This document shows positions 10,236-18,720 of a stretch of DNA of 52,379 nucleotides, piece by piece. The DNA comes from Thalassiosira profunda (taxonomy: Eukaryota > Bacillariophyta > Thalassiosirophyceae > Thalassiosirales > Thalassiosiraceae), in contig JALLAP010000009.1 of assembly GCA_036939355.1 (NCBI GenBank), positions 1 through 52,379 of the forward strand, given 5' to 3'. The translations under genes were made by a program, and so were the position numbers. Every line of letters starts with the position of its first letter. Positions within the stretch are counted from its first letter, which is position 1. The notes under the pieces were generated by a model. That model saw nothing but the letters and a program-made list of their open reading frames with translations, was not told where the DNA came from and ran no database searches.

Positions 10236-10831
10236 CTAGGACCACCTTGGCTCCGAGCATCCCTTACAATATGCACCTCCCATTACTCCTTCCTTGTATT
10301 CGCAGTACTCGCTTCCTCCATCTGCTCGGTCTCTGCCGCAAAAGTGTTCTTCGCATTTCTCACAAATACGCAAGCAGTCCTCGCAAAACCTATCTTCACA
10401 TTGGTAGCAGCGAACACCACACCAACCACTTCCACTGCACAGGAGTCCATCGCATTCACTACTCTTGCATGATTCGACGCAATCGATGCACAGTTCTGTT
10501 TTTGGCTCCTCACAGCAAATACATTTGGCGCTGTATTTGCCACCAGAATGGAACGTGTTCGTGCAAATGCTGCATGTCACTGCATCCTCTCCCTCGTAGC
10601 TGAGCCCTTCTTTCTTCTCTTGCTCTTTCAACAGTGCAATTCCCGCTTGCGTTTGGCTCAGCAGTGTTTCCAGCTTGGATTGAACCCGAGCGAGGTCACG
10701 GACTCGATGGCATGTGCCAATTCCGGACTCTCCAGTGCGGCGAGCGCCGCCAGCGCTGCCAGGCTGCGCGTCCTCTTCTGGACGTCGCCACGGCCCGCGC
10801 CCTCCGCTTCCTCGCTGCTGCGCTTCGACAT
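10236..10831 (-). CDS. Cys-rich zinc-binding (RING/ZZ-like) protein, intact copy
   Basis: The C-terminal half is packed with paired cysteines: CSICTNTF, CICCEEPKTELCIDC, CYQCEDRFCEDCLRICEKCEEHFC and YCKGC. This spacing implies several zinc sites of RING or ZZ type, so a ubiquitin-related or protein-binding role is a guess. The most protein-like start, MSKRSSEEAEGAGRG at 10831, is in a different frame from the zinc region. The frames can be joined only if a 26-base GT...AG stretch near 10674-10699 is removed, or if there is a frameshift. A second choice is the continuous frame from an ATG at 10958, whose N-terminus is low-complexity and unconvincing. The last 24 residues lie outside the duplicated unit, so only this copy has its natural 3' end. 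Confidence 0.55.
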
Positions 10832-11123
10832 TGCAAATAACGGTCCGCGCCCGAGCGGGGGGGCGCTGAAGTTCGGTCGGTATGAGGAGAAGCGGAGCGG
10901 GAGAGATTGAGGTTGAGGAGAGCGGAGGAGCGTTCTCTTCTGTGGGCTCCTCACGCATTGGATCTAAATCGGCATTTCAACGAAGGAATCAGTATTCGTA
11001 GAATATTTTCACGTTGGAATAAATACACCTTTTACCGGGATGCAAATTCAAAGGGCGGCACTTTTGGGGCTCGGCGTTCGGCGTTTGCGGTTTTGTCTCA
11101 GGCCGCCACATCTCTTGTCGACC

Positions 11124-12749
11124 ATGGCGCCCTCCTCCTCCCTCTCCACCGTGGCCGCCGGCCCCTCCGCCGACGACGACGAGTGCGGTGGCGCCCCGGC
11201 CTTCGAAATCCTCTCGGATCTGGCCCACATGGAGCGAAGTGCTCTGGCACAAGAGACGGGGTTTCGGGATGAGGCGGAGGCCCCGCCGATCGAGGTGCGC
11301 CTCGACGGCGAGGCCGACGCGGCGATCCTTTGCAATTACGACGATAATAATACGACAAATAGGTACGGGCTGCTGTACGGGGGAAATTACGGCGATGGAG
11401 GCTCCGAGGAGGGGAGCGAGGATGGGTGGAGGGACGACCCCTCGCCACCTCATGGCAAGCGGTCCAAACGCACCGTTATTATATGGACACTGGGGCTGAC
11501 ACTGTTCGCCGCGGTTTTAGCGTCCACGTTCGTGGCCATCTACTATCTCTCGGGAGGCGCTCCTGCCGACGATCCCGATGCGGCGGTGAGCAACGCCGAA
11601 ATCGTGCTCGATCTCAATGCCGGCCGCAGCAGCAGCGGCGACGAAACCAACGTGCCGACCTACGCCCCGTCGACGTTTCCTCCTACCTACCTCCCCACGG
11701 CCGAGCCTACCGAATTCGAGGGAGATTTATTTCTGTTCAGTGGACAATCCAATGTGATCGGCAGCACCACCGGCGGCATGAGCCTCACGGGCGACGAAGC
11801 CCACTGGGGGGAGCTGCGGTCCATCCTCAAATCAGGGGGTGCGGGCATGGAAAATCGATTGTTTGAGGAGATCGAGAGCGCCAATGCCGAGGCCAAAATG
11901 GAAGATACTGAGAATATCACTTCGTCCATGGTGCAAGAGGTGATGGAACTTTACGATAGTGGATTGTTGGACGACATTGACGCACCGCTCGCGTTTGGGC
12001 ACTGTTCCTTCCGGGACCCCAAAAAGGACGGGCGAAAAAATGACGTGAGCGGGGGCACCGTGCCAATGTCGTGGGATGCGGGGTGCGGCTACTCCTTCGG
12101 GCCGGAGTTTACGTTCGGTCGCTACCTGGAGTTGGAGCGGGGCTATACAAAGGAATTTGAGGCGGTAAAGACGGCCGTCGGGGGGACGCGCATTCACGAC
12201 GATTGGTTCCCCGACACGGGCACGTACTGGCCGGACCTCCGCGACACCATCTCCAATCGCAAGACCGGCAACTGGAAGGCCTTCGTGTGGTATCAAGGGG
12301 AGAACGACAGTTTCACGTACGGCAATCCTGACGAGGACGACACGACGGGCGCCTACCTCGGCCACCTCACGGCGCTCGTGGATCGTGTGCGGACGGAAAT
12401 GTTTCAGGCCTCGGCCCCCGGGACGTGGGAGTGCGCGCGGCAAATCCCAACGGTCATTGTGCAGCTGGCCCGCTGGCCGGGCAATGCGGGTGCGGAGAGG
12501 ATACGCAATGCACAAGCAGAATTCTGCGCCGCAGATCCCCGCGCGGCACTGGTGACGACGAACGATTTGAGTCCGTTCTACCATTTGGATCCGGCGTCGT
12601 TCCTCATCATGGGGCGGCGAGTGGGAAAGGCGTACGAGAAGGCGTTGGAGGGAGCAGTCTCCTGTCCCGGGGCCACAGGGGAAATTGCGTACGCGACGTC
12701 GGACTTGGTGTTCGATGGAGGTCCTTGGCGAAGAGGGCTGAGGAAATAG
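11124..12749 (+). CDS. Membrane-anchored SGNH/sialate O-acetylesterase-like protein, copy 1
   Basis: Predicted 541-aa type II membrane protein. An acidic cytosolic N-terminus is followed by basic KRSKRT and one hydrophobic segment (about residues 117-140). Then comes a Pro/Thr-rich linker (PTYAPSTFPPTYLPT) of the kind common in diatom surface proteins, and an extracellular or luminal hydrolase domain. The catalytic blocks of the sialate O-acetylesterase (SASA) group of SGNH hydrolases are visible: FLFSGQSNVIG near residue 207, VKTAVGGTRI, AFVWYQGENDS near 388, and a late FYHLDPASFLIMG supplying the His. It probably removes acetyl groups from surface or cell-wall polysaccharide; the substrate is unknown. 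The ATG at 11124 has a good context (GACCATGG); an in-frame ATG at 11040 would add 28 residues. Confidence 0.75.
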   Translation: MAPSSSLSTVAAGPSADDDECGGAPAFEILSDLAHMERSALAQETGFRDEAEAPPIEVRLDGEADAAILCNYDDNNTTNRYGLLYGGNYGDGGSEEGSEDGWRDDPSPPHGKRSKRTVIIWTLGLTLFAAVLASTFVAIYYLSGGAPADDPDAAVSNAEIVLDLNAGRSSSGDETNVPTYAPSTFPPTYLPTAEPTEFEGDLFLFSGQSNVIGSTTGGMSLTGDEAHWGELRSILKSGGAGMENRLFEEIESANAEAKMEDTENITSSMVQEVMELYDSGLLDDIDAPLAFGHCSFRDPKKDGRKNDVSGGTVPMSWDAGCGYSFGPEFTFGRYLELERGYTKEFEAVKTAVGGTRIHDDWFPDTGTYWPDLRDTISNRKTGNWKAFVWYQGENDSFTYGNPDEDDTTGAYLGHLTALVDRVRTEMFQASAPGTWECARQIPTVIVQLARWPGNAGAERIRNAQAEFCAADPRAALVTTNDLSPFYHLDPASFLIMGRRVGKAYEKALEGAVSCPGATGEIAYATSDLVFDGGPWRRGLRK

Positions 12750-12863
12750 ATTTGGTTTGAGGCCAGATGCTGACTTGCAGCATCGTTTTGAGCCCTTCAC
12801 AGAGCTAGAGGAGACTTCATATTCATATTGCATGAAATAAATATTGCTTCTATGCCGCTTTTA

Positions 12864-14195
12864 TCATGATTCGATCGGCGCGGCAATTTCCTCTGCTAAC
12901 GCCTTGGCGTTGGAGCAAAACAGCCCGCGGGCCGCACCGCGCCCCGCACCGTCCTCCCTGGCCCACAGCCGCCCGACCTCGGGTTGCAGCATAAGCTTGG
13001 CTCCCATTTCCCAGAAGCACAATTCGTACCCCCACTCTCGCATCGCGCTCTGGCGCATTCCCTGCCGCACAAAGTTTTGTACGTCGTCCTCCATCGCCGT
13101 TGGAATGGCTCCCTTGGTCGAACCCCCCGCCACGCAAAAGCCCGCTAGCCTCTCTCCCTCCAACGCTTCGTCAAGGACGTCGAACATTTGGCGCCCCAAA
13201 TTGAGGCCGAGGGTTCTCCGCGCCACCGCGTTCAATTTCTGCTCCTCCCGGGCGGACATTCCGACCGGTGGCCGGGTTTCGAGTAAGAGCCACTTTATTT
13301 CCACACCGGCGTCCCTAGCCGCATTCACGAAGCATTCAATGGCTTGTGCGAAGTACTCTGCAGATTGAGCTTTCGATTCGCGCCACGGAACCTGCAGCAG
13401 CACCAGCGGCACTAGTTGGTGGTCTTGGCATGCCTTTACTCCCAAGGCCAGCCGACGGAACCGACCCTGCAACCGAGAATCGTCCGCGAGCCTGGATGGG
13501 TCCCCGATCTCCTCCGCCGTTCCCAAATTGCACTCGAGTCTCACGTAATCGACCCCCTCCTCCTGAACGGCCGCCAGCCGTTCCTCAAGGCTGCCCTCCT
13601 CGAATGACTGCTCCCAATCGCCCAGTACCACGCCACCGAAGATGGGCCTCTCTGGATCCTGCTCCGCCTGCCGCTCTTTCTCCCAGCAGAACACGTTCCA
13701 CGGTTCGGCAACGTCACTACTCTCGCACAAGACGTAATGCTCGGCAAACGCCACCAAGGCCACGTGCTCCCACAATGCTGGAGCGTCGGACATCTCTTGG
13801 TCGTACAAGTGGGCCATCATTTCGGCCCGCTGGAACGCCAACCAGTCCGAAGGATCGCCATCGAACGCCAGCCAGTCCGAGGGCGCTTTCCAGCCGTAAT
13901 CCTCGCGGCACCGGGCCTCCATTGCCTTTTCGGTGTAACCGTCCATGTACTCACCCCGCTCGCCATTGGGTCCAAAGACGGCGCGGAAGGCGGCCCCTTC
14001 GTTGTCGCCCTGGGGGGAGTCGAGGGCGCGCCACAGGCTGGTAGTGGCGGAGAGGCAAACATCGCGTGACACATGATGCGCGTATGGCGAGACCAAGGGA
14101 GGCGCGGGCGGTGCAAATCCGAAGACGGCGCCGGCGGCGAGGAAGAGCGCGGTGAGGGCCGCGGGGAGCGGGAGGAGCGGCCGCCGGGTCGGCAT
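12864..14195 (-). CDS. Plastid-targeted protein of unknown function, copy 1
   Basis: Predicted 443-aa single-exon protein. It starts MPTRRPLLPLPAALTALFLA, a signal peptide, and the cleavage region reads AVFG|FAPP, with the Phe that heterokont plastid import needs. A transit-peptide-like Ser/His/Arg segment follows. The mature part is acidic. Its second half alternates strands and helices (VDYVRLECNLG, HQLVPLVLLQVPW, GVEIKWLLLETRPPVG, LAGFCVAGGSTKGAIPT), which suggests a TIM-barrel-like fold, but I recognise no catalytic signature. The reading frame extends upstream to 14426 without an ATG context as good as the one at 14195. It converges on the esterase-like gene with a 114-bp gap. Confidence 0.7.
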   Translation of the reverse strand: MPTRRPLLPLPAALTALFLAAGAVFGFAPPAPPLVSPYAHHVSRDVCLSATTSLWRALDSPQGDNEGAAFRAVFGPNGERGEYMDGYTEKAMEARCREDYGWKAPSDWLAFDGDPSDWLAFQRAEMMAHLYDQEMSDAPALWEHVALVAFAEHYVLCESSDVAEPWNVFCWEKERQAEQDPERPIFGGVVLGDWEQSFEEGSLEERLAAVQEEGVDYVRLECNLGTAEEIGDPSRLADDSRLQGRFRRLALGVKACQDHQLVPLVLLQVPWRESKAQSAEYFAQAIECFVNAARDAGVEIKWLLLETRPPVGMSAREEQKLNAVARRTLGLNLGRQMFDVLDEALEGERLAGFCVAGGSTKGAIPTAMEDDVQNFVRQGMRQSAMREWGYELCFWEMGAKLMLQPEVGRLWAREDGAGRGAARGLFCSNAKALAEEIAAPIES

Positions 14196-14260
14196 GGCCG
14201 CGCCGGACCGACGCTGACGACGGAGGACTGCGAGAGGCGGGGGGGGGAGGGGGATGTGAG

Positions 14261-14901
14261 CTAAGTAGGCCGTAAAGTACGTAAGTGAAAGTAAGTAGCA
14301 ATCCGCAGGAAACAAAGCGCGCTCGCCATCAAGCCAAAGCTCAAGGAGAACAGGAGAACCACCACCACGCGCCTCGCCTCGCTTCCTCCATCTGCTCGGT
14401 CTCTGCCGCAAAAGTGTTCTTCGCATTTCTCACAAATACGCAAGCAGTCCTCGCAAAACCTATCTTCACATTGGTAGCAGCGAACACCACACCAACCACT
14501 TCCACTGCACAGGAGTCCATCGCATTCACTACTCTTGCATGATTCGACGCAATCGATGCACAGTTCTGTTTTTGGCTCCTCACAGCAAATACATTTGGCG
14601 CTGTATTTGCCACCAGAATGGAACGTGTTCGTGCAAATGCTGCATGTCACTGCATCCTCTCCCTCGTAGCTGAGCCCTTCTTTCTTCTCTTGCTCTTTCA
14701 ACAGTGCAATTCCCGCTTGCGTTTGGCTCAGCAGTGTTTCCAGCTTGGATTGAACCCGAGCGAGGTCACGGACTCGATGGCATGTGCCAATTCCGGACTC
14801 TCCAGTGCGGCGAGCGCCGCCAGCGCTGCCAGGCTGCGCGTCCTCTTCTGGACGTCGCCACGGCCCGCGCCCTCCGCTTCCTCGCTGCTGCGCTTCGACA
14901 T
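14261..14901 (-). pseudogene. Cys-rich zinc-binding protein, copy 2, 3' end replaced
   Basis: Identical to the 10236-10831 gene up to the duplication junction at 14378. There the last 24 residues, which include two cysteines, are lost. The frame then runs into unrelated sequence (ARRVVVVLLFSLSFGLMAS and onward) and stops at 14261, giving a chimeric hydrophobic tail. The loss of the final cysteine pair and the absence of the original 3' end argue for a non-functional or altered copy. The frame change between MSKRSSEEAEG (14901) and the zinc region is the same as in copy 1. Confidence 0.6.
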
Positions 14902-15193
14902 TGCAAATAACGGTCCGCGCCCGAGCGGGGGGGCGCTGAAGTTCGGTCGGTATGAGGAGAAGCGGAGCGGGAGAGATTGAGGTTGAGGAGAGCGGAGGAG
15001 CGTTCTCTTCTGTGGGCTCCTCACGCATTGGATCTAAATCGGCATTTCAACGAAGGAATCAGTATTCGTAGAATATTTTCACGTTGGAATAAATACACCT
15101 TTTACCGGGATGCAAATTCAAAGGGCGGCACTTTTGGGGCTCGGCGTTCGGCGTTTGCGGTTTTGTCTCAGGCCGCCACATCTCTTGTCGACC

Positions 15194-16819
15194 ATGGCGC
15201 CCTCCTCCTCCCTCTCCACCGTGGCCGCCGGCCCCTCCGCCGACGACGACGAGTGCGGTGGCGCCCCGGCCTTCGAAATCCTCTCGGATCTGGCCCACAT
15301 GGAGCGAAGTGCTCTGGCACAAGAGACGGGGTTTCGGGATGAGGCGGAGGCCCCGCCGATCGAGGTGCGCCTCGACGGCGAGGCCGACGCGGCGATCCTT
15401 TGCAATTACGACGATAATAATACGACAAATAGGTACGGGCTGCTGTACGGGGGAAATTACGGCGATGGAGGCTCCGAGGAGGGGAGCGAGGATGGGTGGA
15501 GGGACGACCCCTCGCCACCTCATGGCAAGCGGTCCAAACGCACCGTTATTATATGGACACTGGGGCTGACACTGTTCGCCGCGGTTTTAGCGTCCACGTT
15601 CGTGGCCATCTACTATCTCTCGGGAGGCGCTCCTGCCGACGATCCCGATGCGGCGGTGAGCAACGCCGAAATCGTGCTCGATCTCAATGCCGGCCGCAGC
15701 AGCAGCGGCGACGAAACCAACGTGCCGACCTACGCCCCGTCGACGTTTCCTCCTACCTACCTCCCCACGGCCGAGCCTACCGAATTCGAGGGAGATTTAT
15801 TTCTGTTCAGTGGACAATCCAATGTGATCGGCAGCACCACCGGCGGCATGAGCCTCACGGGCGACGAAGCCCACTGGGGGGAGCTGCGGTCCATCCTCAA
15901 ATCAGGGGGTGCGGGCATGGAAAATCGATTGTTTGAGGAGATCGAGAGCGCCAATGCCGAGGCCAAAATGGAAGATACTGAGAATATCACTTCGTCCATG
16001 GTGCAAGAGGTGATGGAACTTTACGATAGTGGATTGTTGGACGACATTGACGCACCGCTCGCGTTTGGGCACTGTTCCTTCCGGGACCCCAAAAAGGACG
16101 GGCGAAAAAATGACGTGAGCGGGGGCACCGTGCCAATGTCGTGGGATGCGGGGTGCGGCTACTCCTTCGGGCCGGAGTTTACGTTCGGTCGCTACCTGGA
16201 GTTGGAGCGGGGCTATACAAAGGAATTTGAGGCGGTAAAGACGGCCGTCGGGGGGACGCGCATTCACGACGATTGGTTCCCCGACACGGGCACGTACTGG
16301 CCGGACCTCCGCGACACCATCTCCAATCGCAAGACCGGCAACTGGAAGGCCTTCGTGTGGTATCAAGGGGAGAACGACAGTTTCACGTACGGCAATCCTG
16401 ACGAGGACGACACGACGGGCGCCTACCTCGGCCACCTCACGGCGCTCGTGGATCGTGTGCGGACGGAAATGTTTCAGGCCTCGGCCCCCGGGACGTGGGA
16501 GTGCGCGCGGCAAATCCCAACGGTCATTGTGCAGCTGGCCCGCTGGCCGGGCAATGCGGGTGCGGAGAGGATACGCAATGCACAAGCAGAATTCTGCGCC
16601 GCAGATCCCCGCGCGGCACTGGTGACGACGAACGATTTGAGTCCGTTCTACCATTTGGATCCGGCGTCGTTCCTCATCATGGGGCGGCGAGTGGGAAAGG
16701 CGTACGAGAAGGCGTTGGAGGGAGCAGTCTCCTGTCCCGGGGCCACAGGGGAAATTGCGTACGCGACGTCGGACTTGGTGTTCGATGGAGGTCCTTGGCG
16801 AAGAGGGCTGAGGAAATAG
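15194..16819 (+). CDS. Membrane-anchored SGNH/sialate O-acetylesterase-like protein, copy 2
   Basis: Exact second copy of the gene at 11124-12749, 541 aa, with the same membrane anchor, PTYAP linker, GQSN block, WYQGEND block and late HLD. The complete upstream region of copy 1, back to 10308, is duplicated too, so the promoter is probably present and both copies could be expressed. Confidence 0.7.
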   Translation: MAPSSSLSTVAAGPSADDDECGGAPAFEILSDLAHMERSALAQETGFRDEAEAPPIEVRLDGEADAAILCNYDDNNTTNRYGLLYGGNYGDGGSEEGSEDGWRDDPSPPHGKRSKRTVIIWTLGLTLFAAVLASTFVAIYYLSGGAPADDPDAAVSNAEIVLDLNAGRSSSGDETNVPTYAPSTFPPTYLPTAEPTEFEGDLFLFSGQSNVIGSTTGGMSLTGDEAHWGELRSILKSGGAGMENRLFEEIESANAEAKMEDTENITSSMVQEVMELYDSGLLDDIDAPLAFGHCSFRDPKKDGRKNDVSGGTVPMSWDAGCGYSFGPEFTFGRYLELERGYTKEFEAVKTAVGGTRIHDDWFPDTGTYWPDLRDTISNRKTGNWKAFVWYQGENDSFTYGNPDEDDTTGAYLGHLTALVDRVRTEMFQASAPGTWECARQIPTVIVQLARWPGNAGAERIRNAQAEFCAADPRAALVTTNDLSPFYHLDPASFLIMGRRVGKAYEKALEGAVSCPGATGEIAYATSDLVFDGGPWRRGLRK

Positions 16820-16933
16820 ATTTGGTTTGAGGCCAGATGCTGACTTGCAGCATCGTTTTGAGCCCTTCACAGAGCTAGAGGAGACTTCATATTCATATTG
16901 CATGAAATAAATATTGCTTCTATGCCGCTTTTA

Positions 16934-18265
16934 TCATGATTCGATCGGCGCGGCAATTTCCTCTGCTAACGCCTTGGCGTTGGAGCAAAACAGCCCGCGG
17001 GCCGCACCGCGCCCCGCACCGTCCTCCCTGGCCCACAGCCGCCCGACCTCGGGTTGCAGCATAAGCTTGGCTCCCATTTCCCAGAAGCACAATTCGTACC
17101 CCCACTCTCGCATCGCGCTCTGGCGCATTCCCTGCCGCACAAAGTTTTGTACGTCGTCCTCCATCGCCGTTGGAATGGCTCCCTTGGTCGAACCCCCCGC
17201 CACGCAAAAGCCCGCTAGCCTCTCTCCCTCCAACGCTTCGTCAAGGACGTCGAACATTTGGCGCCCCAAATTGAGGCCGAGGGTTCTCCGCGCCACCGCG
17301 TTCAATTTCTGCTCCTCCCGGGCGGACATTCCGACCGGTGGCCGGGTTTCGAGTAAGAGCCACTTTATTTCCACACCGGCGTCCCTAGCCGCATTCACGA
17401 AGCATTCAATGGCTTGTGCGAAGTACTCTGCAGATTGAGCTTTCGATTCGCGCCACGGAACCTGCAGCAGCACCAGCGGCACTAGTTGGTGGTCTTGGCA
17501 TGCCTTTACTCCCAAGGCCAGCCGACGGAACCGACCCTGCAACCGAGAATCGTCCGCGAGCCTGGATGGGTCCCCGATCTCCTCCGCCGTTCCCAAATTG
17601 CACTCGAGTCTCACGTAATCGACCCCCTCCTCCTGAACGGCCGCCAGCCGTTCCTCAAGGCTGCCCTCCTCGAATGACTGCTCCCAATCGCCCAGTACCA
17701 CGCCACCGAAGATGGGCCTCTCTGGATCCTGCTCCGCCTGCCGCTCTTTCTCCCAGCAGAACACGTTCCACGGTTCGGCAACGTCACTACTCTCGCACAA
17801 GACGTAATGCTCGGCAAACGCCACCAAGGCCACGTGCTCCCACAATGCTGGAGCGTCGGACATCTCTTGGTCGTACAAGTGGGCCATCATTTCGGCCCGC
17901 TGGAACGCCAACCAGTCCGAAGGATCGCCATCGAACGCCAGCCAGTCCGAGGGCGCTTTCCAGCCGTAATCCTCGCGGCACCGGGCCTCCATTGCCTTTT
18001 CGGTGTAACCGTCCATGTACTCACCCCGCTCGCCATTGGGTCCAAAGACGGCGCGGAAGGCGGCCCCTTCGTTGTCGCCCTGGGGGGAGTCGAGGGCGCG
18101 CCACAGGCTGGTAGTGGCGGAGAGGCAAACATCGCGTGACACATGATGCGCGTATGGCGAGACCAAGGGAGGCGCGGGCGGTGCAAATCCGAAGACGGCG
18201 CCGGCGGCGAGGAAGAGCGCGGTGAGGGCCGCGGGGAGCGGGAGGAGCGGCCGCCGGGTCGGCAT
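16934..18265 (-). CDS. Plastid-targeted protein of unknown function, copy 2
   Basis: Exact second copy of the gene at 12864-14195, with the same signal peptide and FAPP motif. Upstream of its start the original sequence continues for about 180 bp to the duplication boundary and then into unique DNA leading to the LRR gene. This is therefore the copy that keeps the ancestral upstream neighbour; copy 1 is now preceded by the truncated Cys-rich gene. Confidence 0.7.
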   Translation of the reverse strand: MPTRRPLLPLPAALTALFLAAGAVFGFAPPAPPLVSPYAHHVSRDVCLSATTSLWRALDSPQGDNEGAAFRAVFGPNGERGEYMDGYTEKAMEARCREDYGWKAPSDWLAFDGDPSDWLAFQRAEMMAHLYDQEMSDAPALWEHVALVAFAEHYVLCESSDVAEPWNVFCWEKERQAEQDPERPIFGGVVLGDWEQSFEEGSLEERLAAVQEEGVDYVRLECNLGTAEEIGDPSRLADDSRLQGRFRRLALGVKACQDHQLVPLVLLQVPWRESKAQSAEYFAQAIECFVNAARDAGVEIKWLLLETRPPVGMSAREEQKLNAVARRTLGLNLGRQMFDVLDEALEGERLAGFCVAGGSTKGAIPTAMEDDVQNFVRQGMRQSAMREWGYELCFWEMGAKLMLQPEVGRLWAREDGAGRGAARGLFCSNAKALAEEIAAPIES

Positions 18266-18720
18266 GGCCGCGCCGGACCGACGCTGACGACGGAGGACTG
18301 CGAGAGGCGGGGGGGGGAGGGGGATGTGAGCTAAGTAGGCCGTAAAGTACGTAAGTGAAAGTAAGTAGCAATCCGCAGGAAACAAAGCGCGCTCGCCATC
18401 AAGCCAAAGCTCAAGGAGAACAGGAGAACCACCACCACGCGCCTCGCCTCCCCGCCCCAGCACGCGCCTCCCTCGCCGCCGCCGAGATCTCAGACGGCCG
18501 TCCCAGTGCCATTAGGCCCAGCATCGTGCCGCTTCATCTCGCCGGCTTCGCCGCTTCCGCGAGAGCGAGGATTTGCACAAATAATTCTGCGGTGCACCAC
18601 GCCACGCACAACTCAAGCTCCCCCGCCGAAGCAGCGCCGAATCAGATTTTGACAACGCAGGGCGGTGTTCGTGGGAAGATATTACCTAGCGTCTGGCCGC
18701 CAATAACTTTATATGTAGAT
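18266..18720. other. Intergenic region between plastid gene copy 2 and LRR gene 1
   Basis: The first 180 bp belong to duplication copy 2; the rest is unique. An open frame runs in from 18355 into the LRR gene, but its residues are low-complexity and half lie in duplicated DNA, so I treat it as a 5' leader. It contains GTACGTAAGTG-type motifs (near 18347) like those upstream of other genes here. Confidence 0.4.

Larger units (their letters stand above)
10308..14377. repeat. Tandem duplication, copy 1 (4,070 bp)
   Basis: This segment is followed at once by a second copy (14378-18447). Comparing the two line by line, and their translations in all frames, I saw no difference. The boundaries share a CTC trinucleotide at 10308, 14378 and 18448, which fits microhomology-mediated duplication. 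The left end lies in the 3' part of the Cys-rich gene and the right end lies upstream of an LRR gene. Confidence 0.9.
14378..18447. repeat. Tandem duplication, copy 2 (4,070 bp)
   Basis: Direct repeat of 10308-14377 with no difference seen. It carries a 3'-truncated Cys-rich gene, an esterase-like gene and a plastid-targeted gene. After 18450 the sequence diverges from the copy 1 junction and runs into unique DNA upstream of an LRR gene. Confidence 0.9.
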
